Source: Hsuehochloa calcarea
Taxonomy: Eukaryota > Streptophyta > Magnoliopsida > Poales > Poaceae
Direction of reading: 5' to 3'
DNA: 64,000 nt
Assembly (NCBI GenBank): GCA_036346395.1
Contig: CM070599.1
Location: forward strand, 22,311,232 to 22,375,231
In this document: one piece after another, positions 22,601 to 34,499 of the stretch
How the letters are laid out: each line of letters starts with the position of its first letter
Position numbering within the stretch: position 1 is the first letter of the stretch
Notes under the pieces: model-generated
Databases searched by the model: none
Told to the model about the DNA's origin: nothing
Seen by the model: the letters and a program-made list of their open reading frames with translations, nothing else
Made by a program: the position numbers and the translations under genes

Positions 22601-24655
22601 ATGTCGGCGCCGCCGAAGGAGGATCCCGCCGCGGACGTCCCGGCGACCCTCACCGGCGCTGGCGTCGGCAACGACAAGGTCCTCGCTGCGGCGCAGCACA
22701 TCGTCAAGTCTCTCGCGACGTCCAAGAACGCCGCCGACGACATGATCCGCATCCTCTCCGGCTTTGACCACCGCCTCTCCTCCATCACCGCCGACCTCTT
22801 CCCGTCCCCATCCCCGTTCCCCTCCGACGCCGGCGCCGACCCCTCGGAGGCCGAGGTCCCCTCCCTCGCGGCCTTCGACGCAGCCGAGCAGCTCATCCAC
22901 CTCTGGGACACCACCCCGGAGGCGCTCGTCTTCGAGGCACCCGAGGACGACGCCGCCCACTACCTCGCGGCGGTCGACGTCGCCGTCGACCACCTCGCCG
23001 CCGGTGGGCCCGCTGCCGCCTCGGGGCGCGCGGGCGTCGCCGTGCAGCTCGCCATGGCGCGGTTCGAGGACGAGTTCCGGCACCTCATGCTCCGCCACGC
23101 GGTGCCGCTGGACGCCAGCGGGCTCTACTGCTCGCTCCGCCGCCTCTCGCTGGAGTCAATGGACGACCTCGACACCTCCTCGGAGTTTGATCCCACTACC
23201 CCACACAGCCAGGAGGGCGCACCGGACACCGCCCGCAGCGCCAGCCTGGTGGGAAACCCCTTCGACGACCAGGTGTTCGACCTAGTGCGGCCTGAGGTTG
23301 TGGATGAGTTGTGCGCCATTACTGAGCGGATGGGCCGTGCTGGGTATGCAAGTGAGCTCGCCCAGGTGTATTGCGGCATACGGCGTGACCTGCTCGACGA
23401 CTGCCTCACCGTGATGGGTGTTGAGCGGCTCAGCATCGATGAGGTGCAGCGCGTGGAGTGGAAGCAGCTGAATGACAAGATGAAGAAGTGGGTGCATGGA
23501 GTCAAGATGGTTGTCCGTTCCCTGCTTACTGGTGAGCGTCGGCTCTGTGATCAGGTACTCGCAGTGTCCGATGAGCTGCGGGATGAGTGCTTTGTCGAAT
23601 CCACCAGGGGTTGTATAATGCAGATTCTTTACTTTGGGGATGCTGTGGCTGTGTGCCCTCGCTCGCCGGAGAAGGTTTCCCGGATTCTTGACATGTATGA
23701 GGCCCTTGCTGAGGTGATCCCTGAACTGAAGGAGCTGTTCTTTGGGAGTTCTGGGGATGATGTGATCCGTGATTTGGAGGGTGTTCTTGAAAGACTCGGG
23801 GATGCAGTGAAGGGCAACCTTCTCGAGTTTGGGAAGGTTCTACAGCAGGAGTCATCACGACGGCCTATTATGGCGGGTGAGATCCACCCAATGACACGTT
23901 ATGTGATGAACTATCTTAGGTTGTTGGTCGTTTACAGTGATACGCTTGACAAACTCTTGGATGACGATGCTGCTGGAGATGTAGATCATAATGCTTTACA
24001 TAGAGGTGCTGATGAGGATGAGGAGTATCTGGAGAGCTTGACCCCACTTGGTCGACGTTTGGTGAAGCTGATATCTTATTTAGAGGCCAATTTGGAGGAA
24101 AAATCTAAACTTTATGAGGACGGTGCACTCCAGTGCATATTTTCCATGAATAATACACTCTATATCGTCCAGAAGGTGAAGGATTCCGAGCTTGGGAGGA
24201 TTTTAGGTGATCATTGGATGCGTAGACGCCGTGGGAAGATTCGGCAAAATTCAAAGAGCTACCTTAGAATATCATGGACCAAGGTTTTGTCTTATCTCAA
24301 GGATAATGGACATGGCAGTGGGAGTGGGAGTGGAAGTGGTAGTGGTAGTGGGAATTCAAGCTCTAGGGTCAAAGAGAAATTTAAGAACTTCAACTTGGCC
24401 TTTGATGAGATATATAGGAGTCAAACGCTCTGGAAGGTACCGGATCCTCAGCTCCGTGAAGAGCTCAAGATATCTATATCTGAAAATGTGATTCCAGCAT
24501 ACCGTGCTTTTCTGGGAAGATATGGTAGTCTAGTGGATAGTGGAAGGAATTCAGGAAAATACATAAAGTACACCCCAGAGGACTTGGAGAATCAACTGTC
24601 TGATCTATTCGAAGGGACACTAGGGTCTGCTAACCATTCAAGGAGAAGATTATAG
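22601..24655 (+). CDS. EXO70-family exocyst subunit
   Basis: One uninterrupted 684-residue frame starts at ATG 22601 after CCGTCGGCG. Plant EXO70s outside the A group are usually intronless and of this length. The N-terminus has the heptad-like region AAQHIVKSLATSKNAADDM followed by LSGFDHRL. The Exo70 domain covers about residues 255-655, with the recognisable strings ERRLCDQVL, HPMTRYVMNYLR, MNNTLYIVQKVKDSELG, and the C-terminal KIS.SENVIPAYRAFLGRYG and KYIKYTPEDLE. Known for the family: EXO70 is an exocyst subunit that binds membrane phosphoinositides and tethers secretory vesicles at the plasma membrane; plant copies also act in autophagy and immunity. The subgroup is not certain; B or D group is my guess. 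A GSGSGS run near residue 573 is unusual. No frame breaks. Confidence 0.95.
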   Translation: MSAPPKEDPAADVPATLTGAGVGNDKVLAAAQHIVKSLATSKNAADDMIRILSGFDHRLSSITADLFPSPSPFPSDAGADPSEAEVPSLAAFDAAEQLIHLWDTTPEALVFEAPEDDAAHYLAAVDVAVDHLAAGGPAAASGRAGVAVQLAMARFEDEFRHLMLRHAVPLDASGLYCSLRRLSLESMDDLDTSSEFDPTTPHSQEGAPDTARSASLVGNPFDDQVFDLVRPEVVDELCAITERMGRAGYASELAQVYCGIRRDLLDDCLTVMGVERLSIDEVQRVEWKQLNDKMKKWVHGVKMVVRSLLTGERRLCDQVLAVSDELRDECFVESTRGCIMQILYFGDAVAVCPRSPEKVSRILDMYEALAEVIPELKELFFGSSGDDVIRDLEGVLERLGDAVKGNLLEFGKVLQQESSRRPIMAGEIHPMTRYVMNYLRLLVVYSDTLDKLLDDDAAGDVDHNALHRGADEDEEYLESLTPLGRRLVKLISYLEANLEEKSKLYEDGALQCIFSMNNTLYIVQKVKDSELGRILGDHWMRRRRGKIRQNSKSYLRISWTKVLSYLKDNGHGSGSGSGSGSGSGNSSSRVKEKFKNFNLAFDEIYRSQTLWKVPDPQLREELKISISENVIPAYRAFLGRYGSLVDSGRNSGKYIKYTPEDLENQLSDLFEGTLGSANHSRRRL
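24316..24353 (+). repeat. GGNAGT codon repeat inside EXO70, (Gly-Ser)n
   Basis: Six-base units (GGCAGT, GGGAGT, GGAAGT, GGTAGT) repeat about six times and encode alternating Gly and Ser near residues 573-584. Unit changes in steps of six would keep the frame, so the length can vary without breaking the gene. It lies in a surface-loop position of the Exo70 fold by inference. Confidence 0.8.
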
Positions 24656-27600
24656 TTCCCTTTGGTTACAGGTATACTTTTGTTACAAGGGACAGTATAT
24701 TGCTGAACTGCTGGTGTCACATGTATTGGGTCGGTGCTTGTTTCCTTGGATGTTACAGTGCTGTAATACAACAGGAGGATCTTTTGGTTTCACTGTCAGA
24801 TTATGTGTGCCAAGAAATAATGTACATTTATTGTTTTTCAGTGTATTCATATCCTTACACATTTCAATGTCCAAGCTCTAGAAATTTTGTGCTATGTAGA
24901 GTGGTCACTTCTTGGCATAGATCAAACTGGTTATAAGTGTTTAGTGTTGGACTAACATTCCAGAAGATATAGAAAAGATGGTACGTTTAGACATCAACTA
25001 GAAGGGAAGAGAATTTTGACATTGCAAGCTCCTTATAGAAAGATAAGTGAAACAACAAAATCTTATGAAATCCTTGAAATTACATATCACAAAGTTGACT
25101 GAAATGCTAAATCCGATTGATTGTAATGTTGAACAAAATAACTTCCTTTAATTCGGGTACCTAGGCATAGGTCTAGTTACTTTGTTTCTTACGCTCAAAT
25201 ATGTGACTTTTAGAATGAATACTCCATAAGTTTTCTGTAGCAAAATACTAATATGAATTAAATACATTTATTGTCATATTCTGAAATAAAGGTAGTTTTA
25301 ATTGGACTGTAGGCTATTGTTACGAGGTAACAATGGTCTTCAGACAATATTATTTTAGAAACGTGTAATTCATACTCTGCATTAATGACTATCTCATTCA
25401 TTTTATTCACAAATTCAGAGATAATATTTCCAGTGTGTCTATGACTCTATTCCCAACATCTTGCACATGTTATTCAGGCCTCTTGACATCTTCCCATTTA
25501 TTTTCTTTTGTGAACATGTGTAATAGTGTATTGGGCTATTTTCTTGTTTAAAATGAAATAAATTATCATTACTACTTTAGGACTTCTACTCTTGGCAATG
25601 TTTGACATCTTAATTTTACTGTCCTGTTTTGCGTCATGCTTTGCTGATACTATTATATTGCTCATATGCTTTGCCCTGTTGCACCATAACCATAAGTAAA
25701 GTGAATTTTAAGAAATAATGTACAATTGTACATATATCATTCTTTGGGGTCTGAACCTTTCTATATCTATGTTGGCAACTGGCAAGTATGAAAGGGGTAA
25801 AAAAAGAAGGCAATATCGACACTAGAAGCAACACAGATATTTCTCTCTGTCTCATGTAACCACAGACTGTCCTTTCACATGTTAGCATCTCATCATTGTT
25901 GTTACAAGGAAAATTATGAACACATCCGTGGCTATTAAGAAATGGATACCAAGAATTCAAGATAAGTTTACACACGTGACAGATATCTCCCATAGGTAAA
26001 ATATCTAGAGACTAGAGCTACTGCTCAAATGAGAGCACACTAGGTGGTTGAATTTTCCGCGCCTTTTCTAACCTTCCAAAATTATGACAAGTACCATTAG
26101 TAGTTACTTATATGAAAGTGAATTTTAGATCTCTGGCAGATTCAGCCGAACAACAAAAGTAGCCTAGTGCTTATCTTCTTTGAAAACATAGTTCATAAAT
26201 CATAACTTCATATAGTTTGTTAAATCATAACTTCATATAGTTTGTTCTGCCATATAACCTTACAATTGAAGTTTTTTCCCCACTGTTACTATCTTAAAAC
26301 CTAATGTTTGTGCATAGGAATGTCTGCCCATCTTCTACACTTTCTTGACTTCTTAAAAGGTTCTGCAGGTTTGTGATTTTGCGAAGAAAAAAAATACTTT
26401 GAACCTTTCCTATTTGCCTAGCAGGCTAATGTATACATTGCTATTATAAAATCAACCAGAATGCAAGGCTTTAGAGTGAAGGCAAGAAGTCACGTTTTGT
26501 GCAAGAAAATCGCCTAGTAGTTTGATAATACTTGCGATTTCTTGAATTAATGTCTACCAAAGCAAATTGTTTTTAATGGATCCCTCCATTTTGATATTTG
26601 TGCCTCCCCTGTTCGACAAAGCTGGAGCAGCTTCTCGAGCTACCTGGATCTGATTTCAGATTTGGTATAAAGGCGGGATGAGCTTGGTTTGGTTAGCTAC
26701 TTAGCTTGATTCACCTTATGGAACAATGGTATCCCTTGTCTATATCTTGTTGTGTTGGCACTTCTCTATGCGGCTATGCCCCAATATAACCTTGTGAGGT
26801 CATGGTTTGGCAGGTTTGCTTTGTAAAGTTGGAGAGAGATGAATATGAAGTAATTTACAATGAAGCATGTCGCAAGGCTTCACTACAAAGCATGCCGAAG
26901 AATAACAAATTACAAGTTGCAACTAATTGCAAGATCATCAAACATCTTTTCTAGCTGGTGAGCTATCCCACTAAACTGTTTTATAAGTAGTATGCACCAT
27001 TGGTGGTTCTTTGTCATTAATTTTCATCGGTGTGCTTGTTGCCTGCATAATCAGGAGCGATCTTTATGTCTGAATTCAAGTGCAACTTTCTTCGCATTTT
27101 TAATACCAATTAGTAAATTTCTGTTCTTTATTGTTCTAATTTATGCTATAACTTTTTTTTTGCACAGTAAGTTCAAGATATGAAAAAAACGGAGAAGTGC
27201 TGCAGATGAGCTACTGACAATTTTAATTCTAAAGTTTGACAAGAATTCCGTTGAGAGTTCAGTGGATAGCTTCAAAGCTACTTTTTCAGAGATTTCTTTT
27301 TTCTCCCATGAGAAACAGTTCTTATTTTGTTTATATTGTTGTCTTTACTTTCGGACCTCTGCTGTCTTGACTGTCTGCACTTGCGAAAGAAAATAAATTA
27401 AATGGAATTGATGAATGCAAGCCCAACAAGTTACTATCCCAATGTAGTGCCTTCATGCCGCTCTGTTTGTTTAGTATGATACTATGATGGTTATCTATTT
27501 TGTATCAATCTCAGTAAGAACCACCATTGTTTAATTAATATATAGCTGCATCTCAGCTTCTGATTTCCAGCTTCACGCAATAAAACCAAATAGATTTGAC

Positions 27601-28271
27601 TTTGTGTTCATACTTTTTCAGGTGAATGGATTGGTATGTTGTGTTTTATTGTAGAAGCCATGTTTTATACGGATACCGATAGTGCAATTTTTTTGGCTCT
27701 ATATGTGATGATCAAAAGTACAGATGCTAATATTGCAATACCTCGTTGTTTAAAATGCAAACAAGGTATATGACCACCTGACTATGGAGGTTCATCCTTG
27801 TTTACTCAGTTTGCATCAGTAGATCTGGTTCATCTCTCTCATACAACAGTCCATATGTGAGTTTGCATGATTCCACTTAAATATGATTTTTCACTAGATA
27901 TGTCCCTCTGAACAAATATAGTGTGAAGAACCTTCCAGATGCAAACAATGATGAGTTCCTGTAATATTGCAGCATTGGATTGGCGATTTAGACAAACCGG
28001 TTAGTCGCAATGCTTGGTTGTCTTGGATATTGAAATTCGAAATATCAACTGGCCACCATGGTGGTGCTACCTTGTTTCTTCATGTCGTGTGCTCCTAATC
28101 AAGCTTATTTTCTGTATACAGATTCACATTTCTAGTTGGAAATTCACACAAATTTCTATTTGAGCACTTCTTCCATAGGTAGGTGTACATTTGACTCTAT
28201 GTAATATCTCGAAAATATCCCTTTCTAAAGACTTATGTGTAATTAAATAAAATAGAATATATGAAAACAGA
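24656..28271. other. No gene recognised downstream of EXO70
   Basis: AT-rich, T-rich DNA. The first few hundred bases are presumably the EXO70 3' untranslated region. T-rich tracts followed by TGCAG or ATTGCAG (for example near 26,365 and 27,970) look like splice acceptors but lead into no open frame. AATCATAACTTCATATAG then TTTGTT is repeated in tandem at about 26,197-26,245. I see no element ends and no coding region. Confidence 0.35.
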
Positions 28272-28561
28272 ATGTATTGGATCTACGAGATTGGCAGTCT
28301 ATTCCTTGGTTTCACCGTGCGCCGCCAGGGAGTAGTGTCTTCGGCCAATCACCTTCCTGCGTGTGGTCGGCCTCTGTGCGCCAGCGTTGTTGCCTGCACC
28401 GTGCTGCCGCTGTTTGCCTTGCGCCAGCCGTCACCTGCCCGTATCGGCGCCGTCCGCCCTGCCGCGTGGAAGCCAGCGTCCGATCGCCATGCGCGCGTGA
28501 GTGCCAGCCATCTCTCGCCTGCCGCGTCGGTTTCCAGTGCACCAACCAAGGAAGGGATGAG
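28272..28561. other. GC-rich flank of the Copia insertion
   Basis: Local GC-rich DNA with open frames on both strands (28,272-28,628 plus is one). None is recognisable, and the plus frame runs into the Copia LTR, so it is not taken as a gene. It continues on the other side of the element at 33,922. Confidence 0.3.
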
Positions 28562-28566
28562 GCGCG

Positions 28567-28905
28567 TGTTACTCGCTGGAGTCTTGCTGTTGGTGTTAGC
28601 AAGATCCTTACTCTCATGGAGAGGATGACACTTGGAGATGAGGTAATTTTTCTTTGTTTATTTCTAACACAATGCTATGCCAACCTCGAGGGTTGGGGAT
28701 ACATATTTATAAGTCGCCAATCGCCCAAGCATATGCTAAGATGCTATCCTAAGATCTTTGTCCTATGACAACAAGATCTTTATTCTTAAAGGCTGCTGTC
28801 ATAGGACGGTCGAGATCTTTGTCTATGACGAGTCAAGATCTTGTCCTTAAAAGGCTCTGCTGCAAGCCTACCCCACAAAGACCACAAGATCAGGACTTTT
28901 CATCA
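28567..28905 (-). repeat. Copia 3' LTR (339 bp)
   Basis: In plus orientation it starts TGTTACTC and ends TTTTCATCA. It matches the right-hand LTR throughout but has fewer copies of an internal AAGATCTTTGTC(C)TATGAC unit, which accounts for most of the 77-bp size difference. On its inner side (28,906-28,918) the minus strand reads GACTTAGGGGAGAA, the polypurine tract. Confidence 0.9.
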
Positions 28906-28919
28906 TTCTCCCCTAAGTC

Positions 28920-31827
28920 TTGTGCGTCGTCTTGTGGGAGAGTTGAACCATCCGATCCTAGAGCGAGCTCGAGGAATTTTACCCTCCCAAGAGGCTTGGT
29001 GAGCAAGTCCATGGCGATCCGTGGTGTTGATGTAGCTCGCCTTGATCTCGCCTTCATCCAAGCGACCTCGGATGAAGTGGTACTTCACCCGGATGTGCTT
29101 GCTCCGTTCGTGGAAAGCGGGGTTCTTTGCTAGAGCAGGCGGACTTGCTTGTCCACCACGAGCGCCACCGCCGGTGTCTCTCGCCGAGAGATCACCAAGC
29201 GATCGAGCAAGCGAGGCGCTGAGTCGAGCGGTGGAAGCCGCTATGTGCTCGGCCTCACACCGACAGGGCCACCACTGCCGCTTGATATTGCCCGACTAAC
29301 GAGGCACTTGCCGAGGAAGAAGAAATCCGCTTGTGCTCTTCTTGGTGTCGATGTCGCTGCGTGGTCGCCGTCATTGCATGCAGATGAAGTCTTGCCGCGG
29401 GGACACCTCGGGTAGTGCAAGCCGTAGTCGGAGGTGCCCGCAACGTAGCGGAGGATCCTCTTCACGGCCTGCTGATGCTCCGTCGTCGGTCGCTGCATGA
29501 ACCGACTGACGTAGCCGACGGCGAACGCCAAATCTGGACGCGTGTGGACGAGGTAGCGAAGGCTGCCCACGATGCGCCGTTACTGCGTCGCGTCCACCTC
29601 CTCCGCCGTGCTCTCACGACTCAGCTTCAGCCTCTCCTCCATAGGAGTGTGGGCTGGGTTGCAGTCGGTGAGCCCGCCCAGCTCGACGGTGCGCTTGGCG
29701 TAGGCGGTCTGCCGAAGGGAGATACCGGAGCTGTCCTGGTGGACCTCGATCCCCAGGTAGAAGGAGAGGAGCCCCAAGTCGCTCATCTGGAAGGCGGTCT
29801 TCATCTCCGCCTTGAACGCCTCGACCTCGCCCTCCTTGGAGCCGGTGATCAACAGGTCGTCGACGTAGACGCCCACCGCAGGGCGTTGCCGCCTTTGCCC
29901 CGCCGGTAGACCGCAGCCTCGTGTGCGCTCTGCTGGAACCCCATTTGCTTGAGGTGGAGTCCGGCTTAGCGTTCGGGCTCGTGGTGCCTGCCGCAAGCCA
30001 TAGAGGGCCTTGCGCGAAGGAGAACCTGCCCTCCTTGCCGGGATGACGAATCTCGGCGGTGACGGACGTAGGCCTCCTCCTTCAAGTCGCCGTTGAGGAA
30101 GGCGGACTTGGCGTCCATGTGATGGGCGCGCCAATCCTCCGAGGTCGCAAGTGCGAGGAGAAGGCGAGCGGACTCCATGCGCGCGGCGGTGCGAAGGCGT
30201 CATCGAAGTCGACCCCTTCCTGCTGCATGAAACCTCGTGCCACCAAGCGAGCCTTGTGCTTGATGATGGCGCCGACTTCATCCCGCTTCAGCTTGAACAC
30301 CCACTTAAGGGTGATCGCTCGGTGACCGGCAGGAAGATCCGCCCGGCTCGCCGCGTCGGTTCCGCTCGGCGGCGTCCATCTCACCTTCATCGCGACACGC
30401 CATGCGCGTCTCCCTCGCCTCGGCGAAGAACGAGGCTCGCCGTCGTCGCCGCGCCAAGTGCGACTCCGCCTCAAAGTCGTCTTTGCGCCGATCCGAGGAT
30501 GGGTCGCTGCTCGCCGAGGATGTTGTCCATGGTACGATAGCGTAGAGGCTCGTCGTCGTGGTAGGCGTCGGCGACGGTCCTCGTCGTGAGAGACAATGAT
30601 GTAGCGAACTCCACCATCTTGCCGCTTCGTCGTGGACCGAAGCTATTGGGGCGATCCGGTGGTGTGTCCTCGGTGCGGGAGAGTGGTGAGCCGATGCGGG
30701 AGAGCGTGGCGTGGCGGTGCCGAAAGTGGTGGAGCACTCGCGGAGGCGTGGCGAGCAAGGTGTCGAGGTGGGCGAGCTCGGTGAAGACGAGTGCTAGCTC
30801 CCGGTTCTCGAAATGGGCGTAGTCGACAACAAAGTCCACGAGTCGAAGTCGAACCGTCGTCCACCGCCTTGTCCCACGTCCAGCCTCGCCCTTCGTCGAA
30901 CACAACGTCACGCGAGATGCGGACGCGCTGTGTGACAGGGTCGAGGATGCGGTAGGCCTTCGAGCCCTCCGCGTAGCCGATGAACACTCCCGGAGTGCTC
31001 CTGTCGTCGAGCTTACCGATGTGACCAAGCTCCTTGGCGAACGCGAGAGAGCCGAAGACCCGCAAGTGGGAGACCGCCGGCTTGCGTCCATGCCAAGCCT
31101 CGTACGGCGTCCTGCCATCGAGCGCCTTGGTAGGCGAGCGGTTGAGGATGTAGACGGCCGTCACCACCGCCTCTCCCCAGAAGACAGCCGGCATCCCCCT
31201 CTGCTTGAGGAGGGCCCGAGCCATCCCCACAACCGTCTGGTTGCGCCGCTCGACGACACCGTTCTGCTGCGGGCTGTACGGCGCCGAGTAGTGGCGCTGA
31301 ATGCCCTCATCAGCGCAGTACGACGCGAATTCAGCCGCCGTGAATTCGCCGCCGTTGTCTGTCGCGACGCAGCAGCGACTGCGACGCGCTCTCCGCCTCC
31401 AGCAGCGACTGCGTGCACTTGATGGCGTCCGCAGCCTCTCCCTTGCTGCCGAGGACCATCACCCACATGTAGCGGGAGAGATCGTCGACAAGCAGCAAGA
31501 AGTAGCGTCGTCCTCCCGGTGTGGCCGGTGTCACCGGGCCACACAAGTCCCGTCACGAGCTCGAACCTCTCCTTGGCTCGAAACTTCGCTTTCTTTGGGA
31601 AAGGAGTCGCCTGCGCCGTCAACACGCAGACGCCGCAGAATCGCTCCACATGGTCAAGGCACGGCGGGCCTCGCACCATTTCCATGGCAGGCGAGCCGCC
31701 GGGGCCTCGAAGTGAAGGTGCCCAAAGCGCTCGTGCCACTGCCACGCCTCGTCGTCCCGACGAGCAGCGAGACAGAGGGGTTGTGCCACCGGCACGTGAA
31801 GCATGTAGAGTCGATTTGCGCCTCTGG
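28920..31827 (-). pseudogene. Copia integrase, reverse transcriptase and RNase H region
   Basis: Minus strand, right to left. GAG-pre-integrase motif WHERFGHLHF is at about 31,720. The integrase core gives LLLVDDLSRYMWVMVL at about 31,480, and the integrase C-part AVYILNRSPTKALDG at about 31,150 with SHLRVFGSLAF. Reverse transcriptase has HHMDAKSAFLNGDLKEE at about 30,110 and the catalytic YVDDLLITGS at about 29,860. The RNase H-side motif RYLVHTRPDLAFAVGYVSRFM is at about 29,540. The YVDD active site is intact, but frames change several times. The element is a relict that could at most move with enzymes supplied by another copy. Confidence 0.88.
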
Positions 31828-33390
31828 TTACCTTGGCAAGAAAGGCGGCGACGAAGATCCCAAATCCATGACACCGTGCTCGATCTCGACACGAGCCGTT
31901 CTCATCGAGTATCCCAAGGCGATGATGGAGTTCCGCAGTCGGGGATGTAGTAGACGCCGGTGGCGACTGTGCTCACCGGACATGGTGGTGAAGATGGCGG
32001 AACCGACGCCCTTGATTTCCACGCGGGGCGTCCCCAAACAGACGGAGCCTCGGACGCTCGAGTCAAACTCGGTGAAGAACTCCCGTTGACCGGTCATGTG
32101 ATGGGTGGCGCCGGTGTCGAGGCACCACTCGTCAGTCTTGTCGTTGCCGGAGCCGTAGCCGAGGAGGGCATGTGCTTTTGGATCGTCAAGGTGGAGGAGA
32201 GCCACTGCGGCCGGTGCCGCTGGAGGTAGTTCGATGCTCGCATGAGCAATGAACGAGCCCACCGCTCCTCCTCCTCCTGCTGCGGACGTGGGCTGGCGCG
32301 TCGTGGTATCGACAATCCACGGCCCAATGACCAAGCTTGCGCGATTGTGGCAAGAGTCGCCTCGTCTTGGCTTTGCTTGCCAACGGCGCCGCCTTGGGCG
32401 CCTCCACGATCATTACCCTCCGTACGTCCTCGCGCCCATGCCTGGGCATCTTTGCACGGCTTGCCGCGCTTGCCATGCTTGCGGCCGCCTGTCGTGGAAG
32501 AAGGCTCCCCCTTCTTCCTGTCACCTTGGACGGCGACCCATTTGCTTCCGAGTGAGGAGGAGCTTCCGCCAATGGAGACGGGTCCCGAGAGCGTTGTGGC
32601 TCATCGCCAACAACCTTGAGGCGACCGCGCGCTCCTCGATCGTCATCGTGGAGAGGTCCAGCGAGACTTCGATCGGCGGGCGTCGCTTGTACTTCTCGGG
32701 GACGCAGCGGAAGAGCTTTTCCACAGCTCTCTCCTCGCCGTAGGTGTCGTCGCCGAACTGCACCAGCTTCTGCAACAGAGTGTTGAGACGGAGAACAAAG
32801 TCATCCACGTCCTCACCTGGCTTGAAGGCCAAGTGCTCCCACTCCGTGCGAAGTGCCTGCAATGTAGACTTGCGGGCGCGGTCGCTGCCGATGCGTGCTG
32901 CAGCGATGGCGTCCCAAGCCTCTTTGGCAGTCCGCTTGTTGGTAAGCGAGAACTGCATCTCGGGCGGGACTGCAGTGATGAGAGCATCCAGCGCCCGTCG
33001 ATCCTGGTCGTAGTCGACGTCGCCGTACCGGACTGCATCCCACATATGCCGGACCTGGAGTTTTACCCTCATCACCGCAGCCCACTCTACATAGTTGGTC
33101 TTGGTGAGGGTAGGCCACCCGCCGCCGGGGCCGACGTCCCTGACGACAGCCTGGTACCCGTGGTGACCACGGTACCGTACCGGGGAGAGAGAGCCGCGTC
33201 GCCTGTGAAGGCCGCGCTCTCCGTCATGTATGCCTGCCGCCGCCGTCTTCCTCCTCCAGAGGCGCCACCGTAGCGTCCATGCGCTGTCTGGGCGTCGCCC
33301 GCGCTTCGTGGCGTCTTGCTGGCCCCATCTTGCCCTTCGCCCTCATGTTGCCTCTCTCTCCAGGCTCAAGGTCCGCGTCGGCTGCCATCG
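31828..33390 (-). pseudogene. Copia gag and protease region
   Basis: Read from right to left on the minus strand. A probable start lies near 33,385 (MAADADLEPGERG). Gag follows with LTKTNYVEWAAVMRVKL at about 33,100 and the UBN2-type core ALDALITAVPPEMQ, then AKEAWDAI and DDFVLRLNTLL, down to about 32,640. A zinc-knuckle remnant RKLGHWAVDC lies near 32,340. The protease shows WCLDTGATHHMTG at about 32,130, with the catalytic DTGA. At least three frame changes occur between these parts. In an intact element this makes the particle protein and its protease. Confidence 0.85.
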
Positions 33391-33487
33391 CGAGAGATGG
33401 AGCTGCTGCTTTCTGCATTTGGGCCGGGCAACTGCGAGGCGGAGACGGAGATGAGCGAGAGATGCTCGAGGCTACGAGGATAGTATG

Positions 33488-33498
33488 GCTCGATACCA
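33488..33498 (-). other. Copia primer-binding site
   Basis: On the minus strand TGGTATCGAGC follows the LTR end after a 2-base spacer (AG). It resembles the usual initiator methionine tRNA complement TGGTATCAGAGC but lacks one A. Confidence 0.8.
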
Positions 33499-33500
33499 CT

Positions 33501-33916
33501 TGTTACTCATTTGGAGTCTTCTTTGTTGGTGTTAGCAAGATCCTTACTCTCATGGAGAGGATGACACTTGGAGATGAGGCAATTTTTCTTTGTTTATTTC
33601 TAACACAATGCCATGCCAACTTTGAGGGTTGGGGATACATATTATAGGTGCCAACCACCAAGCATATGCTAAGATGCTATCCTAAGATCTTGTCCTATGA
33701 TAGTCAAGATCTTGCCCTATGACAGTCAAGATCTTTGTCCTTAAAGCTGCTGTCCTATGACATCAAGATCTTTATCTATGACAGTCAAGATCTTGTCCTT
33801 AAAGCTATTTGTCCTATGATGATCAAGATCTTTGTCTATGACATCAAGATCTTTATCCTTAAAGCTGCTGTACAAGCCTACCCCACAAAGACTATAGTAC
33901 AGGGACTTATTCATCA
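33501..33916 (-). repeat. Copia 5' LTR (416 bp)
   Basis: It starts TGTTACTC and ends TATTCATCA in plus orientation. The region 33,680-33,880 holds several tandem AAGATCTTTGTCC, TTAAAGCTGCTGTC and CTATGACA modules, more than in the left LTR. Confidence 0.9.
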
Positions 33917-33921
33917 GCGCG

Positions 33922-34499
33922 GCGGCAAGGAAAGGAAAAGATCCGGAGCAAGATGGGAAGGAAAAATAAGAGATCGGGAGTTTGCCGTTTTTCACTTGGT
34001 AACGACCTGTTACTTCCTATCTGTGTTGTTATTTTAATTAGAGATTAGAGAGAGCATCTCCAGTAGAGGGAAATCAAATAATAGATTGGTTTACCCTGAC
34101 TGCTGTACCGTTGTACAATTTTTTTGGGTGCGTAATATGAGGATATCACCTATTAGATAATTGTAGAGAATTTTGTTAGTTTTGTATAGAATATTTAGTC
34201 ATGTTGATTGGATACTTAAATTTCGAATTATGAATTTTGTAAGCCTCCTATCTAGAGAGTTGTCGTCCTTTGGCAATATCTTAGTAGAATGTAGATTAAA
34301 ATTAGTAAATGGACTAATTAAAGTTTTTACTCTACATGAAAAGTGTAGATAGTTCTAAGGATTTTAGAGAGTCTAATAACACGAATTTTGGTTGGGTAAA
34401 ACAGGAAATACGATTTTAGGAAGACGGTTGTTCAGAAACCGTTGTTGTTTTAGTGCCGGGTTAGCTAGGGGTGGCTGACCGGTAAATGGAGAGTGTTGT
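33922..34499. other. No gene recognised right of the Copia element
   Basis: AT-rich. GAGCATCTCCAGTAGAGG near 34,052 resembles one end of a common grass MITE, but the matching other end was not found. A small part of the GC-rich target of the Copia insertion is at 33,922-33,990. Confidence 0.3.

Larger units (their letters stand above)
28567..33916 (-). mobile_element. Copia-type LTR retrotransposon, full length but broken
   Basis: The 5,350-bp element on the minus strand has both LTRs (28567-28905 and 33501-33916), a primer-binding site, a polypurine tract and a 5-bp target duplication GCGCG (28562-28566 and 33917-33921). The domain order on the minus strand is gag, protease, integrase, reverse transcriptase, RNase H, which defines Copia. 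Several frame changes split the polyprotein, so it is unlikely to be autonomous. The exact duplication shows it landed as a single insertion. Confidence 0.93.

Noticed and set aside
22394..23098. 234-residue minus-strand frame over the EXO70 start
   Set aside because: Shadow frame in GC-rich coding DNA, rich in Gly, Glu and Arg; EXO70 on the plus strand explains the region.
31301..32089. 262-residue plus-strand frame inside the Copia element
   Set aside because: It is antisense to protease and integrase text that clearly reads on the minus strand.
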